A stretch of 64,000 nucleotides of DNA from JAPOXR01 sp963664715 (GTDB lineage Bacteria; Pseudomonadota; Alphaproteobacteria; Rhodobacterales; Rhodobacteraceae): assembly GCA_963664715.2 (NCBI GenBank), contig CAXXUY010000003.1, forward strand, positions 81,534 through 145,533, in the 5' to 3' direction. The position numbers and the translations under genes were made by a program. The notes beneath the pieces are model-generated. The model was not told the DNA's origin, did not search any database, and worked only from the letters and a program-made list of their open reading frames with translations. Positions 54,281 to 62,778 of this stretch are shown in pieces. Position 1 is the first letter of the stretch, and the number at the start of each line of letters is the position of its first letter.

Positions 54281-54832
54281 ATGAAGGGTTCCCGGCCTGA
54301 ACAGGGGGTTCTGACGCGCAACACCGATCGTTCGAAGACTGAAGAGACCCGCAATGTCATCGAGGCCATGGTGGACGGGCTCAATGACCACAGGATCAAG
54401 GACATCGGAGAGTTCTTTTCAGAAGACTTTCGATGGATGGGCAATTGCGGATGCGGCGTCAAGAACGGTCTGCGGGAATTCCAGGACAACTGGCAGAAGC
54501 CTTTCCAGGCTGCGTTTTCGGACAAGGTCTGCATAGACGAAGCGCGTCTCTACATGGGCGAGTGGGCCGCTGCATTTGGTCGTCAGGAGGCATTGCACAC
54601 CGGCAGTTTCATGGGAGTGGAGCCAACCGGAAAACGGGTCAAGATTCGCTACATGGACTTCTGGAAGGTTGCAGACGGGAAGATCGCCGACAATTGGGTG
54701 ATGGTCGATTTTCCGGATGTGCTGAGACAGTTGGGTGTCGACATATTCAATGGAGAGGGTTGGGAGACCTACGATCGTGGGGTAAGGGGAGCACCTGTCC
54801 CGGAATCAGGAGGCAAGCAAATTGGCGATTGA
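54281..54832 (+). CDS. Single-domain SnoaL/NTF2-like protein
   Basis: A 183-residue SnoaL-like protein. Its core EDFRWMGNCGCGVKNGLREFQ, GVEPTGKRVKIRYMDFWKV and DNWVMVDFPDVLRQLGVDIF is the ester-cyclase/NTF2-like pattern. The last part matches the C-terminal domain of the protein at 52977-54017 (NWVLLDLGDLVRQMGVDIF). It is the first gene of a plus-strand operon, and its stop overlaps the hisD-like TTG start. It may bind or isomerise a small pathway intermediate. Its function is not known. Confidence 0.75.
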   Translation: MKGSRPEQGVLTRNTDRSKTEETRNVIEAMVDGLNDHRIKDIGEFFSEDFRWMGNCGCGVKNGLREFQDNWQKPFQAAFSDKVCIDEARLYMGEWAAAFGRQEALHTGSFMGVEPTGKRVKIRYMDFWKVADGKIADNWVMVDFPDVLRQLGVDIFNGEGWETYDRGVRGAPVPESGGKQIGD

Positions 54833-56147
54833 GTATCTGAAGACCGGCAAACCCGAACTTGAGCGGTCAAGGGACGATGAAGGCGTTCGCAAGACAGTGA
54901 GCGCGGCATTGCTCGACATCGAGGAAAAGGGAGATGCGGCGGTTCGGGAAATGTCGGCAAAATTCGACAGTTTCGAACCAGACACGTTCAGGCTTTCGGA
55001 AACCGAGATCGAGAGACTTGTCTCGACACTCTCCGGCCAGGAATTGCACGACATCCGTTTCGCGCAGGACCAGGTGCGGAATTTCGCCCGGGCGCAGCGT
55101 GACTCCATGCTGGACATCGAAATTGAAACCCTGCCCGGCGTCATCCTCGGCCACAAGAACATCCCGGTCCAGTCCGCGGGCTGCTACGTGCCCGGCGGCA
55201 AATTCCCGCTCGTGGCCGCGGCACATATGTCGGTGGCAACGGCCGATGTCGCCGGCGTCCCGCGTATCGTCGCTGCCACGCCACCGGTAGGCGGCGAACC
55301 TCACCCTGCTGTCATAGCGGCAATCCATTTCGGAGGTGCCCACGAGATATACCTTCTCGGTGGCATCCAGGCGGTCGGAGCGATGGCGCTTGGAACCGAA
55401 TCCATCAAGCCGGTCGACATGCTCGTGGGCCCGGGGAACGCCTTTGTCGCGGAAGCGAAACGGCAACTCTTCGGCAAGGTCGGAATCGACCTCCTGGCCG
55501 GTCCAACTGAAACCATGGTCATCGCCGATGATACTGTTGATGCCGAACTCTGCGCCACCGATCTGCTTGGCCAGGCCGAGCACGGATACGACTCGCCGGC
55601 AACGCTGATTACCAATGACCGGATTCTTGCCGAGGACACGATTAGGGAAGTCGAGAGAATCCTCGAAATCCTTCCGACGGCAAGTACAGCCGCGAAGAGT
55701 TGGGAAGATTACGGACAGGTCATCCTGTGCAACAGTCACGACGAAATGCTGGAAGTCGCCAACGACATCGCCGCAGAGCATGTGCAGGTCATGACCGATC
55801 GCGATGACTGGTATCTCGAACACATGACATCCTACGGTGCCCTGTTTCTTGGCCCGCGTACCAATGTCGCATACGGGGACAAGATCATCGGCACCAACCA
55901 CACGCTGCCGACCAGGCAGGCAGGCCGTTACACCGGCGGGCTCTGGGTCGGCAAATTCCTGAAGACCCATAGCTACCAGAAGATTGTGACCGATGAAGCG
56001 GCCACCTTTGTCGGCGAGTACTGCTCGAGACTCTGCATCCTGGAGGGATTCGCCGGGCATGCCGAGCAGGCAAACATCCGGTTGCGCCGGTACGGCGGCC
56101 TGAACATCCCCTATGCCGGCTCCGCACAGTACCGGGCCAGGAACTGA
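54822..56147 (+). CDS. Histidinol-dehydrogenase-family alcohol/aldehyde dehydrogenase (catabolic paralogue)
   Basis: A 441-residue HisD-family NAD-dependent zinc enzyme. All active-site residues line up with E. coli HisD: Q251 and H254 (LLGQAEHG), the E319-H320 pair (AAEHVQ), D353 (YGDKIIGTNHTLPT) and H413 (EGFAGHAEQ). The start is TTG 54822, supported by a perfect AGGAGG 8 nt upstream, and it overlaps the SnoaL gene. Its place in a catabolic operon, away from any his gene, makes it a HisD paralogue such as sulfolactate or sugar-alcohol dehydrogenases, which oxidise an alcohol through an aldehyde to an acid. The real substrate is unknown. Confidence 0.85.
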   Translation: MAIEYLKTGKPELERSRDDEGVRKTVSAALLDIEEKGDAAVREMSAKFDSFEPDTFRLSETEIERLVSTLSGQELHDIRFAQDQVRNFARAQRDSMLDIEIETLPGVILGHKNIPVQSAGCYVPGGKFPLVAAAHMSVATADVAGVPRIVAATPPVGGEPHPAVIAAIHFGGAHEIYLLGGIQAVGAMALGTESIKPVDMLVGPGNAFVAEAKRQLFGKVGIDLLAGPTETMVIADDTVDAELCATDLLGQAEHGYDSPATLITNDRILAEDTIREVERILEILPTASTAAKSWEDYGQVILCNSHDEMLEVANDIAAEHVQVMTDRDDWYLEHMTSYGALFLGPRTNVAYGDKIIGTNHTLPTRQAGRYTGGLWVGKFLKTHSYQKIVTDEAATFVGEYCSRLCILEGFAGHAEQANIRLRRYGGLNIPYAGSAQYRARN

Positions 56148-56182
56148 CGTCATGCGCATCCTGAGTTGCAAAGGGAGAGTTC

Positions 56183-56966
56183 ATGGTTTTGCGCTCCGGT
56201 GACCGGAATCCGGTTCCGGTGACACCCTCCTTCCGGCTTGATGGCAAGAGGGCATTGGTGACCGGTGGTTCCAAAGGGATCGGCTTTGCCTGCGCGGCGG
56301 CCGTCGCGGAGGCAGGTGCTTCCCTGGTCATCGTTGCCCGCGATTCCCGGCAGTTGGGGATTGCCGCCAGGTCCCTGCGAGACGAAGGATTTCGGGCAAG
56401 GCCGGTTGCACTGGACGTGACAGACCGCCAAGCGGTCGTACGACTGCTCGAAGACGAGGGACCGTTCGACATCCTCATAAACTCGGCAGGCATGGCGCGC
56501 CATACCCCGGCCATGGAAGCAGGCGAGGCGGATTTTGACGAGGTCATGGGTCTCAATGCAAGGTCAGCGTTCTTCATTGCCTGTGAAGCGGCCAAGGGAA
56601 TGAAGGCGAATGGAGGTTCGATAATCCAGGTCTCGAGCCAGATGGGATTCGTCGGCGGCCAGGATCGCGCTGTCTACTCGGCATCCAAGCACGCTCTCGA
56701 AGGCATGACCAAGTCGATGGCGATCGAGTGGGGGCCCTTACGGCATCCGGGTCAACACGGTCTGCCCGACCTTCATCCGGACCGAACTCACGGCGTCCAC
56801 CTTTGCCGACCCCGAAAAGGAGAAATGGATCAGGTCCAAGATCAAGCTGGGTCGTATCGGTGAAGTCGAAGACGTCATGGGGGCAATCGTCTACCTTGCG
56901 TCCGATGCTTCGGCCATGGTGACCGGAACCCATCTTCTCGTTGACGGCGGCTGGACAGCCGGGTGA
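56183..56966 (+). pseudogene. Short-chain dehydrogenase/reductase interrupted by a single frameshift
   Basis: Residues from FRLDGKRALVTGGSKGIGFA through INSAGMARHTPAMEAGE and the catalytic region QVSSQMGFVGGQDRAVYSASKHAL read in one frame up to ..IEWGP near 56737. The continuation (YGIRVNTVCPTFIRTELTAST, then GAIVYLASDASAMVTGTHLL and DGGWTAG) lies in a different frame ending at TGA 56964-56966. Removing one T at 56738-56739 would restore a normal 260-residue SDR. Either the gene is a recent pseudogene or the base is a sequencing error. It follows the hisD-like gene and precedes lacI. Confidence 0.85.
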
Positions 56967-56981
56967 TGAAGGCGCGCCTGC

Positions 56982-58022
56982 ATGCGTAACTCTGGAATGC
57001 ACAAGACAACTGCGGCCGAGGTTGCCAGGATGGCTGGTGTCAGTCAGTCTTCCGTGAGCCGGGTGTTTACACCGGGCGCTTCGGTGTCGCCAAGGATGTC
57101 CGAGAGGGTCAGACAGGCTGCGGTCAGGCTCGGCTACCGTCCGAACGCACTGGCCAGGTCATTGATAACCGGGAACTCGCGAATCATCGGCCTGGTTGTG
57201 GGACATCTCGAAAACCAGCTCTACCCGACCGTGCTTGAACTGCTTTCCCGGGAACTGAAGAGAAATGGCTATCACATTCTCGTATTCCTGGCTTCCAACG
57301 AAGACACCCAGACTGAAGAGATCGTCGCCGACCTGCTGGACTACCAGGTTGACGGCCTGATTGCAGCTTCGGTCGCCATGACCGTTCCGCTGGCAGATCG
57401 ATGCCGTGCCGAGGGAATCCCGGTGATCCTGTTCAATCGCCACCAGGGCTACAGCGGACCGACATCGGTCGCTTCCGACAATCTTTCGGGCGCAAGGCAG
57501 ATTGCCCGCTTCCTGTTCGAGGGCGGACATCGACGTATTGCTCACATCTCGGGCTGGCAGGGATCGTCAACCGGTCGCGAACGCGAGCAAGGATTCCGGG
57601 CTGGCCTGTCCGAGTGCGGCGCGGAACCGGTTGCCTGCGCCGACGGCCAGTACTGCCGAGAGGCTGCCGCCGACGCCTGTCGGGCAATGTTCGCCGAGGG
57701 TGGCTCTGTGCCCGACGCAATCTTCGTGGGCAGCGACCATATGGCCTTTTCCGTCATTGATACCCTCAAGGGAGAACTTGGAATCAGGATTCCGGAGGAT
57801 GTCTCGGTGGTCGGTTTCGACGATGTTCCGATGGCTGCCTGGCAGTCCTACGGCCTGACCACGATGCGTCAGCCCGTAGCGCGCATGGTCAAGGCAACTG
57901 TTGCCAAGATACTCGAGGAAATCGATGTGCAGAACCTGTCCCAGGAACAATTGAGATTTCCGTGCGAATTCAAGCTGCGCAGGACTGCACGAATTCCTGA
58001 TGGCTGGAGAGAACAGGCATGA
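56982..58022 (+). CDS. LacI-family transcriptional regulator
   Basis: A 346-residue regulator. The N-terminal helix-turn-helix TAAEVARMAGVSQSSVSRVF and hinge helix region RPNALARSLITGNSRIIGL are followed by a periplasmic-binding-protein-like effector domain (LLDYQVDGLIAASV, ASDNLSGARQIARFLFEGGHRRIAHI, VSVVGFDDVPMAAWQSYGLTTMRQP). It sits between the SDR and the second two-domain SnoaL gene, overlapping the latter by 4 bp (ATGA). It most likely represses this catabolic operon through TGCAAACCGGTTTGCA at 54036-54051. The inducer would be a sugar-like or other small pathway metabolite. Confidence 0.92.
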   Translation: MRNSGMHKTTAAEVARMAGVSQSSVSRVFTPGASVSPRMSERVRQAAVRLGYRPNALARSLITGNSRIIGLVVGHLENQLYPTVLELLSRELKRNGYHILVFLASNEDTQTEEIVADLLDYQVDGLIAASVAMTVPLADRCRAEGIPVILFNRHQGYSGPTSVASDNLSGARQIARFLFEGGHRRIAHISGWQGSSTGREREQGFRAGLSECGAEPVACADGQYCREAAADACRAMFAEGGSVPDAIFVGSDHMAFSVIDTLKGELGIRIPEDVSVVGFDDVPMAAWQSYGLTTMRQPVARMVKATVAKILEEIDVQNLSQEQLRFPCEFKLRRTARIPDGWREQA

Positions 58023-58981
58023 GTTTACGACCCTACACCGATTTCACTGATTACATTCTCGGAATAACCGAGGAAATCTGGGAAAAGCGGCAGATCGACA
58101 CGCTCTACGAGTACTATTCGGACGATATCCTGGTTCGCTCACCGGAAGGGGTGACAAGGGGAAACAGGGACGTGATCGAGGCTACAAGGTCCACGCTGGC
58201 CGAATTCCCCGACCGGCAACTGCTCGGCGAGGACGTCATCTGGGAACACACGGGCGAGAACAGCTGGTTTTCATCGCACCGGATCGTGTCGACTGCGACA
58301 CATGGCGGCACGGGCAAATTCGGCGCCGCCTCGCACAGGCCCCTCTGCTACAGGGTCATCGCGGATTGCCATGCCGAGGAAAGCGCCGAAGCCGGGTGGA
58401 GAATCAACGATGAATGGCTGGTCCGCGATCAGGGAGCGATCGTTCGGCAGCTCGGACATGAACCACAGGACTTCGTGCGGGCCGCACTGGATGGCAGGCA
58501 GCAGCCGGTCAGTCACTTTGTGCCCGACGATAAAACCCTGGCGTCACCCTATTCCGGCCGGGGAAACGACGCCGGTCCGGGACTTCGCTACCAGGCCATT
58601 CTCGAACGCATGATGGACGGGGAATTCTCGATCATTCCGGACGAGTACGACAGGGCCTGCCAGCTTCACCTGCCCGGAAGCAGGACCGGCCATGGCTTCG
58701 CAGGGGCAGAATCCTTCTGGCCGGCCCTGCGCGAGTCCTTTCCGGATGCGACTTTCCGGATCGAACACAGGATCGGACGCTCGGACCCGGGCCTACCTGA
58801 ACGTGCAGCAATCAGGTGGACGCTGCGAGGTCGGCACGACGGCGGGGGTGCATTCGGCGCGCCAACCGGGCGGAACGTCTACATGCTCGGGATTTCACAT
58901 GCGGAATTCGGACCACGCGGGATCAGGGCGGAGTACAACCTCTACGACGAAATAGCGATCTGGCACCAGCTGATCAGCTGA
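58019..58981 (+). CDS. Two-domain SnoaL/NTF2-like protein (second)
   Basis: A 320-residue protein with two SnoaL-like domains (about 10-155 and 185-320). The first has IDTLYEYYSDDILVRSPEGVTRG, EHTGENSWFSSHRIVST and NDEWLVRDQGAIVRQLG. The second includes DRACQLHLPGSRTGHGFAGAESFW, the APTGRNVYMLGISHAEF strand and YDEIAIWHQL. This is the ester-cyclase/limonene-epoxide-hydrolase-like fold group. Its start codon overlaps the lacI stop, so it is co-transcribed with the regulator. It is the third SnoaL protein of the cluster. Function unknown. Confidence 0.75.
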   Translation: MSLRPYTDFTDYILGITEEIWEKRQIDTLYEYYSDDILVRSPEGVTRGNRDVIEATRSTLAEFPDRQLLGEDVIWEHTGENSWFSSHRIVSTATHGGTGKFGAASHRPLCYRVIADCHAEESAEAGWRINDEWLVRDQGAIVRQLGHEPQDFVRAALDGRQQPVSHFVPDDKTLASPYSGRGNDAGPGLRYQAILERMMDGEFSIIPDEYDRACQLHLPGSRTGHGFAGAESFWPALRESFPDATFRIEHRIGRSDPGLPERAAIRWTLRGRHDGGGAFGAPTGRNVYMLGISHAEFGPRGIRAEYNLYDEIAIWHQLIS

Positions 58982-59043
58982 GTTCCTTGTCGATTCGCAG
59001 CATGGGTAAGAGTCAGGATCCACCAGATGATCAGGAGAAGCAG

Positions 59044-60009
59044 ATGACCAGCAACAGCATCGGAGACCGTATCGTCAGATATGGCGAACTCATTCCATGC
59101 CGAACCGCATTCATTGACACGCATACTCCCGGCTCAAACCTCAAGGAGAATTTCACGATTATCGGGGGCGGAGTTTCCGAAAGCCCGGACCAGCACGTTC
59201 ACATAAGGGAAACACCGGGATTCAACATCGGCGCTGCCGGCCAGCCACCAAAATGCAGGAACTCTCTGCATTCTCACAGGACCGCGGAAGTGTTCTACGT
59301 GCTCAAGGGACGGTGGCGGTTCTTCTGGGGAAGATGGGGAACTGCAGGAGAGGTCGTCCTGGAGGAAGGTGACATCTTCAACATCCCGACGGGAATCTTC
59401 AGGGGATTCGAGAACATAGGCCAGAGATACGGCATGCTCATGGCGATACTTGGAGGGGACGATGCCGGTGGAGGGGTGATCTGGGCGCCCCAGGTCATCG
59501 AGGACGCGCGTGACCATGGTTTGATCCTGGCGGAAACCGGTCGCCTCTACGATACAACCAAGGGCAGGTCGCTTCCCGATTCCGTGAGACCCATGCCGGT
59601 TCTGACAGACGCCGAACTGGCGGAATTTCCGGAACTTCCTGTTTCCGAAGTCGTCCCCGCCTATGTCGCACGACATTTGGACATGGCTGCCCTGGCCAGC
59701 GCCGCGCCAGCCAGGGTCATTGGCGAGGACGCGATGATTGTCGACAGGCCGGGATTCGAAGTTGACTTCCTGACCGGCAACTCAATCACCGGTGAGCCCG
59801 AAAGCACAAACCAGCACGAAGTGCTCATGGTATTCTCGGGTCATTGGCGCATTGGGTGGAACGGAGATTCCAGAGTTCTCGCACCCGGCGACACATGCGC
59901 GGTCCCTCCCGGCGTGAGCCGCACGCTTGGCCCCGCAGTTTCAGGCGAGAACGGCCTGTTCAGGGTGCGCGGCACAAACGATCCGGCCGGGCCAACCTGG
60001 CGCCGCTGA
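59044..60009 (+). CDS. Bicupin protein
   Basis: A 321-residue protein with two cupin barrels. The first (about 65-135) contains NSLHSHRTAEVFYVLKGRW with H76, H78 and E82 as likely metal ligands and EEGDIFNIPTGIFRGFEN. The second (about 230-300) contains NQHEVLMVFSGHWRIGWNG and LAPGDTCAVPPGVSRTLG, with only one His of the pair. The start ATG 59044 is chosen for AGGAG 7 nt upstream. It lies 62 bp after the SnoaL gene and just before the MetE-like gene. Cupins of this shape are dioxygenases, isomerases or binding proteins; the role here is unknown. Confidence 0.78.
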   Translation: MTSNSIGDRIVRYGELIPCRTAFIDTHTPGSNLKENFTIIGGGVSESPDQHVHIRETPGFNIGAAGQPPKCRNSLHSHRTAEVFYVLKGRWRFFWGRWGTAGEVVLEEGDIFNIPTGIFRGFENIGQRYGMLMAILGGDDAGGGVIWAPQVIEDARDHGLILAETGRLYDTTKGRSLPDSVRPMPVLTDAELAEFPELPVSEVVPAYVARHLDMAALASAAPARVIGEDAMIVDRPGFEVDFLTGNSITGEPESTNQHEVLMVFSGHWRIGWNGDSRVLAPGDTCAVPPGVSRTLGPAVSGENGLFRVRGTNDPAGPTWRR

Positions 60010-60022
60010 ATCCGTCGAAACC

Positions 60023-61192
60023 ATGCCGGGCTGCCACCTGCATCCGGCGCGATCAAGGAGCAAGACCATATCTATCCGGACCACCCATGTCGGAAGCCTT
60101 CCCCGTAGTCAGAAGGTTGTCGACTTCATCTTCGCCCGTGAAAACGGCGAGGCGTATGACCGGGGGGAATTCGACCAGACCATGGCAGAGGCCGCGTCGG
60201 AAACCGTCCGCCTGCAAGTCGAGGCAGGTATAGACATCGTTTCCGACGGAGAGACCTCCAAGGTGTCTTATGCAACCTACGTAAAGGACCGCTATTCGGG
60301 ATTCGGTGGCGACACGCCGAGGTCTCCACCGCGTGACCTGACGATGTTTCCGTCATTCCTGAAGAGGTTGGCCAACGAAGGCGGAACTGCCAGATATTCG
60401 CGGCCCAAATGCATCGGCGACATCAAGCCCCTGAATCAGGACGACCTCCTGAAGGACATCGCCAACATGAAAGCCGGAATGGAACTGCATGGCGCATCGG
60501 ACGGATTCATGAATGCCGCATCACCGGGTGTAATCAGCCTGTTCTTGCCGAACGAGTTTTTCCCGTCGAGGTCCGAGTATCTCGACGCCCTGGCCCATGC
60601 GATGCGCGACGAATACCGGACGATTGTTGACAGTGGTCTGCAACTTCAGCTGGATTGCCCCGACCTCGCCCTGTCACGGCACATGATGTTTGCCGACAAC
60701 ACGGACGACGAATTCATCGAAATCGCCGAATCGAATGTCTCTGCACTGAACCGGGCAATTGACGGACTGGATCCAGCCAGGATCCGGGTGCACATCTGCT
60801 GGGGAAATTACGAGGGCCCCCATGTCTGCGACATCCCGATGGAAAAGGTCTTTGCGACCCTGATGAAGGTAAACGCCAATCATGTCCTGTTCGAGACGTC
60901 AAATCCGCGTCACGCGCATGAGTGGCGCGTATTCCGCGACCGTCTGGAGGAGATTCCTGTCCGGAAAATCCTGGTTCCCGGCGTGATCGACAGCACCACG
61001 AACTTTGTGGAGCACCCCGAAGTGGTTGCGCAACGGCTGCAGCGATTTCTGGAGTTTGTGCCGGCTGACAGGCTGATCGCCGGGTCCGATTGCGGCTTTG
61101 GCACCTTTGCCGGATTTGGTCCGGTCGACCCCGACATTGCCTACGTAAAGCTTGCGGCCCTGGCCGAGGGTGCCCGCCTCGCATGTCAGTGA
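60023..61192 (+). CDS. Cobalamin-independent methionine-synthase-like (MetE C-terminal/UROD superfamily) protein
   Basis: About 374-389 residues. It begins as ISIRTTHVGSLPRSQ, typical of MetE-like catabolic methyltransferases. The zinc-binding motif is VHICWGNYEGPH (His-x-Cys), with the third ligand in AGSDCGFGTF. The UROD/MetE barrel also shows GETSKVSYATYVKDR. These enzymes move a methyl or alkyl group to a thiol. The first in-frame ATG is 60023, but it has no ribosome binding site; a strong AAGGAG at 60055-60060 points to ATA at 60068 as the real start. It is the last gene of the plus-strand operon and lies next to a Rieske oxygenase. Substrate unknown. Confidence 0.8.
   Translation: MPGCHLHPARSRSKTISIRTTHVGSLPRSQKVVDFIFARENGEAYDRGEFDQTMAEAASETVRLQVEAGIDIVSDGETSKVSYATYVKDRYSGFGGDTPRSPPRDLTMFPSFLKRLANEGGTARYSRPKCIGDIKPLNQDDLLKDIANMKAGMELHGASDGFMNAASPGVISLFLPNEFFPSRSEYLDALAHAMRDEYRTIVDSGLQLQLDCPDLALSRHMMFADNTDDEFIEIAESNVSALNRAIDGLDPARIRVHICWGNYEGPHVCDIPMEKVFATLMKVNANHVLFETSNPRHAHEWRVFRDRLEEIPVRKILVPGVIDSTTNFVEHPEVVAQRLQRFLEFVPADRLIAGSDCGFGTFAGFGPVDPDIAYVKLAALAEGARLACQ
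60055..60070 (+). promoter_or_regulatory. Ribosome binding site with ATA as probable start of the MetE-like gene
   Basis: AAGGAG (60055-60060) is followed after 7 nt by ATA (60068-60070), the point where family members begin (M-S-I-R-T-T-H-V-G-S-L-P-R). No ATG, GTG or TTG is in frame at this place. Upstream ATG 60023 lacks a Shine-Dalgarno. Confidence 0.45.
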
Positions 61193-61256
61193 CCACGAAC
61201 CCGCCAGCAAGGGGCTGGCGCAGCAACGGCTGACTTCAGCCGGACACCCAGTTTTC

Positions 61257-62393
61257 TCAGGCAGGGATCCGGTTGGAAAGATAGGTTGCGAATTCGAAGT
61301 TCGGTCTCTCCAGGTGCGACAGGTGACCGGGTTCGGCAAAGTCCGAAAGGAGACCGGCATAGACGCGCTCGGTGCAGCCGCGGTCCTCTTCATTCACCTC
61401 ATCCAGGAGCTTCTTGAGTTCCTCGAAGTGCTTCTGGCCTTCAGGATCTTCAGCAAATTCCTTTGCCATTCCGCCACCAAAGAAAATGCGGACCCTGCCC
61501 GTCGAGACGGGATGAAGCGAAAGGTACCAGAAATATCCCGGGGTCAACGTGACAAGCATGCTTGGGTAAATCGCCAACAGCCATGTCATCAATCGATAGT
61601 CACCCTTGAGCCGGGTGTTGTCCGGGTGAGCCACCGACAGCGTGAAGTCTGGTTCCTTCTGCAGCGTGTGGTAGTTGAACGCGGCCCGGCCTTCCAGGCA
61701 ATCTATTTCATCGACCCTTGATCGGCCGCCGATCGTCTTCGCATGGCAGACCGGCAGGTGGTAGCTTTCCATGAAATTCTCGGCAAGAACCTTCCAGTTC
61801 GTGTTCCACTCCATCACCTCGAAGTAGCCCTGTGTATAGCTCTGCATGTCGTAATCCCTGATCATGGATTCGACCTCGGCAAGGTGTTCGCTGACGGGTG
61901 GCGCGTCCGGATTCAACGTAACGAGCACCCATCCCAGCCATGTCTCGCACCTGACCTGCGGCAAGCGGTATCTGGACCTGGCAAACCCCGTATTGCGCGC
62001 CATTCCGGGTGCTCCGCGCAATCGGCCGTCAAGACCATAGGTCCATCCATGGTAAGGGCATACAAGAGTGCGTTTGTTTCCCCTTCCCTCCAGGATCTTC
62101 GACATCCGGTGCCTGCACACGTTTGCCTGTGCCCTGATGTTCCCGTCATTGTCCCGCAGCACCATCACCGGCTGGCCGGCCAGTTCGAAGGCCATGTAGT
62201 CTCCGGGACTGGCAAAGCCGTCTTCACGGCCAACGCAAAACCAGTCCTTCTTGAAGATCCTTTCGATTTCCGACTGGAGAAACTCTTCCGAGTAATAGAC
62301 GCTCTTTGGCATTGCCCTTGCCTGTTCGAAGGGCTGACTGACGTTTTCGGCAAGTTCAACTGCCGGGTGGGGCGCAGAAGCTAGGTCATCCAT
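61257..62393 (-). CDS. Rieske non-haem iron oxygenase, alpha subunit
   Basis: A 378-residue aromatic-ring-hydroxylase-type oxygenase. The Rieske [2Fe-2S] ligands are C93-x-H95 (NVCRHRM) and C112-x-x-H115 (VCPYHGW). The catalytic domain has NTNWKVLAENFMESYHLPVCH, with H212 and H217 as the mononuclear iron ligands, and a downstream acidic region. The type resembles the glycine-betaine, stachydrine and carnitine demethylating or hydroxylating oxygenases. The start ATG 62393 is used; the open frame continues to 62474. It lies on the opposite strand from the MetE-like gene, convergent with it by 64 bp. No reductase is adjacent, so electrons must come from elsewhere. Confidence 0.88.
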   Translation of the reverse strand: MDDLASAPHPAVELAENVSQPFEQARAMPKSVYYSEEFLQSEIERIFKKDWFCVGREDGFASPGDYMAFELAGQPVMVLRDNDGNIRAQANVCRHRMSKILEGRGNKRTLVCPYHGWTYGLDGRLRGAPGMARNTGFARSRYRLPQVRCETWLGWVLVTLNPDAPPVSEHLAEVESMIRDYDMQSYTQGYFEVMEWNTNWKVLAENFMESYHLPVCHAKTIGGRSRVDEIDCLEGRAAFNYHTLQKEPDFTLSVAHPDNTRLKGDYRLMTWLLAIYPSMLVTLTPGYFWYLSLHPVSTGRVRIFFGGGMAKEFAEDPEGQKHFEELKKLLDEVNEEDRGCTERVYAGLLSDFAEPGHLSHLERPNFEFATYLSNRIPA

Positions 62394-62778
62394 GGTCAGG
62401 TTCCGATTTTGCCTGTTCCAGGCGCAGCGTTCGCAAACGGCCTGTGACGGGCATGATTCCGAATCAGATCTCACATTATTGGAAATTGACAGTCACTGCA
62501 TCCGGTTGAAGCAGGTTTCCCGGTCAGCACCTGCAACCTTGAAGCAAGGCCGATCAGCCAGGACCGGGGCATGACGTTGGCAAGCCTGCAACCTCGTTGT
62601 CGAAACAGCCCGGAATGGTCGCAGGCCATGCATGTGACCTGGAGCCAGCGCCCGTTGCAGCGGCGGAATAACAGGTCCGACCGCATGAGCGCTGCTTTCA
62701 GCTCCTGAAATTTAGGCACTTCACCATGCGCCATGCGTTGTTTAATGAAACTGTCTGACAAGTTCATGGAAGCGGGAA
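62394..62778. other. Divergent region between the Rieske oxygenase gene and aroA
   Basis: About 385 bp upstream of both genes. A minus-strand frame crosses it but shows no family features. It should contain the promoters of the oxygenase gene and of aroA. No operator matching TGCAAACCGGTTTGCA was seen here. Confidence 0.45.
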
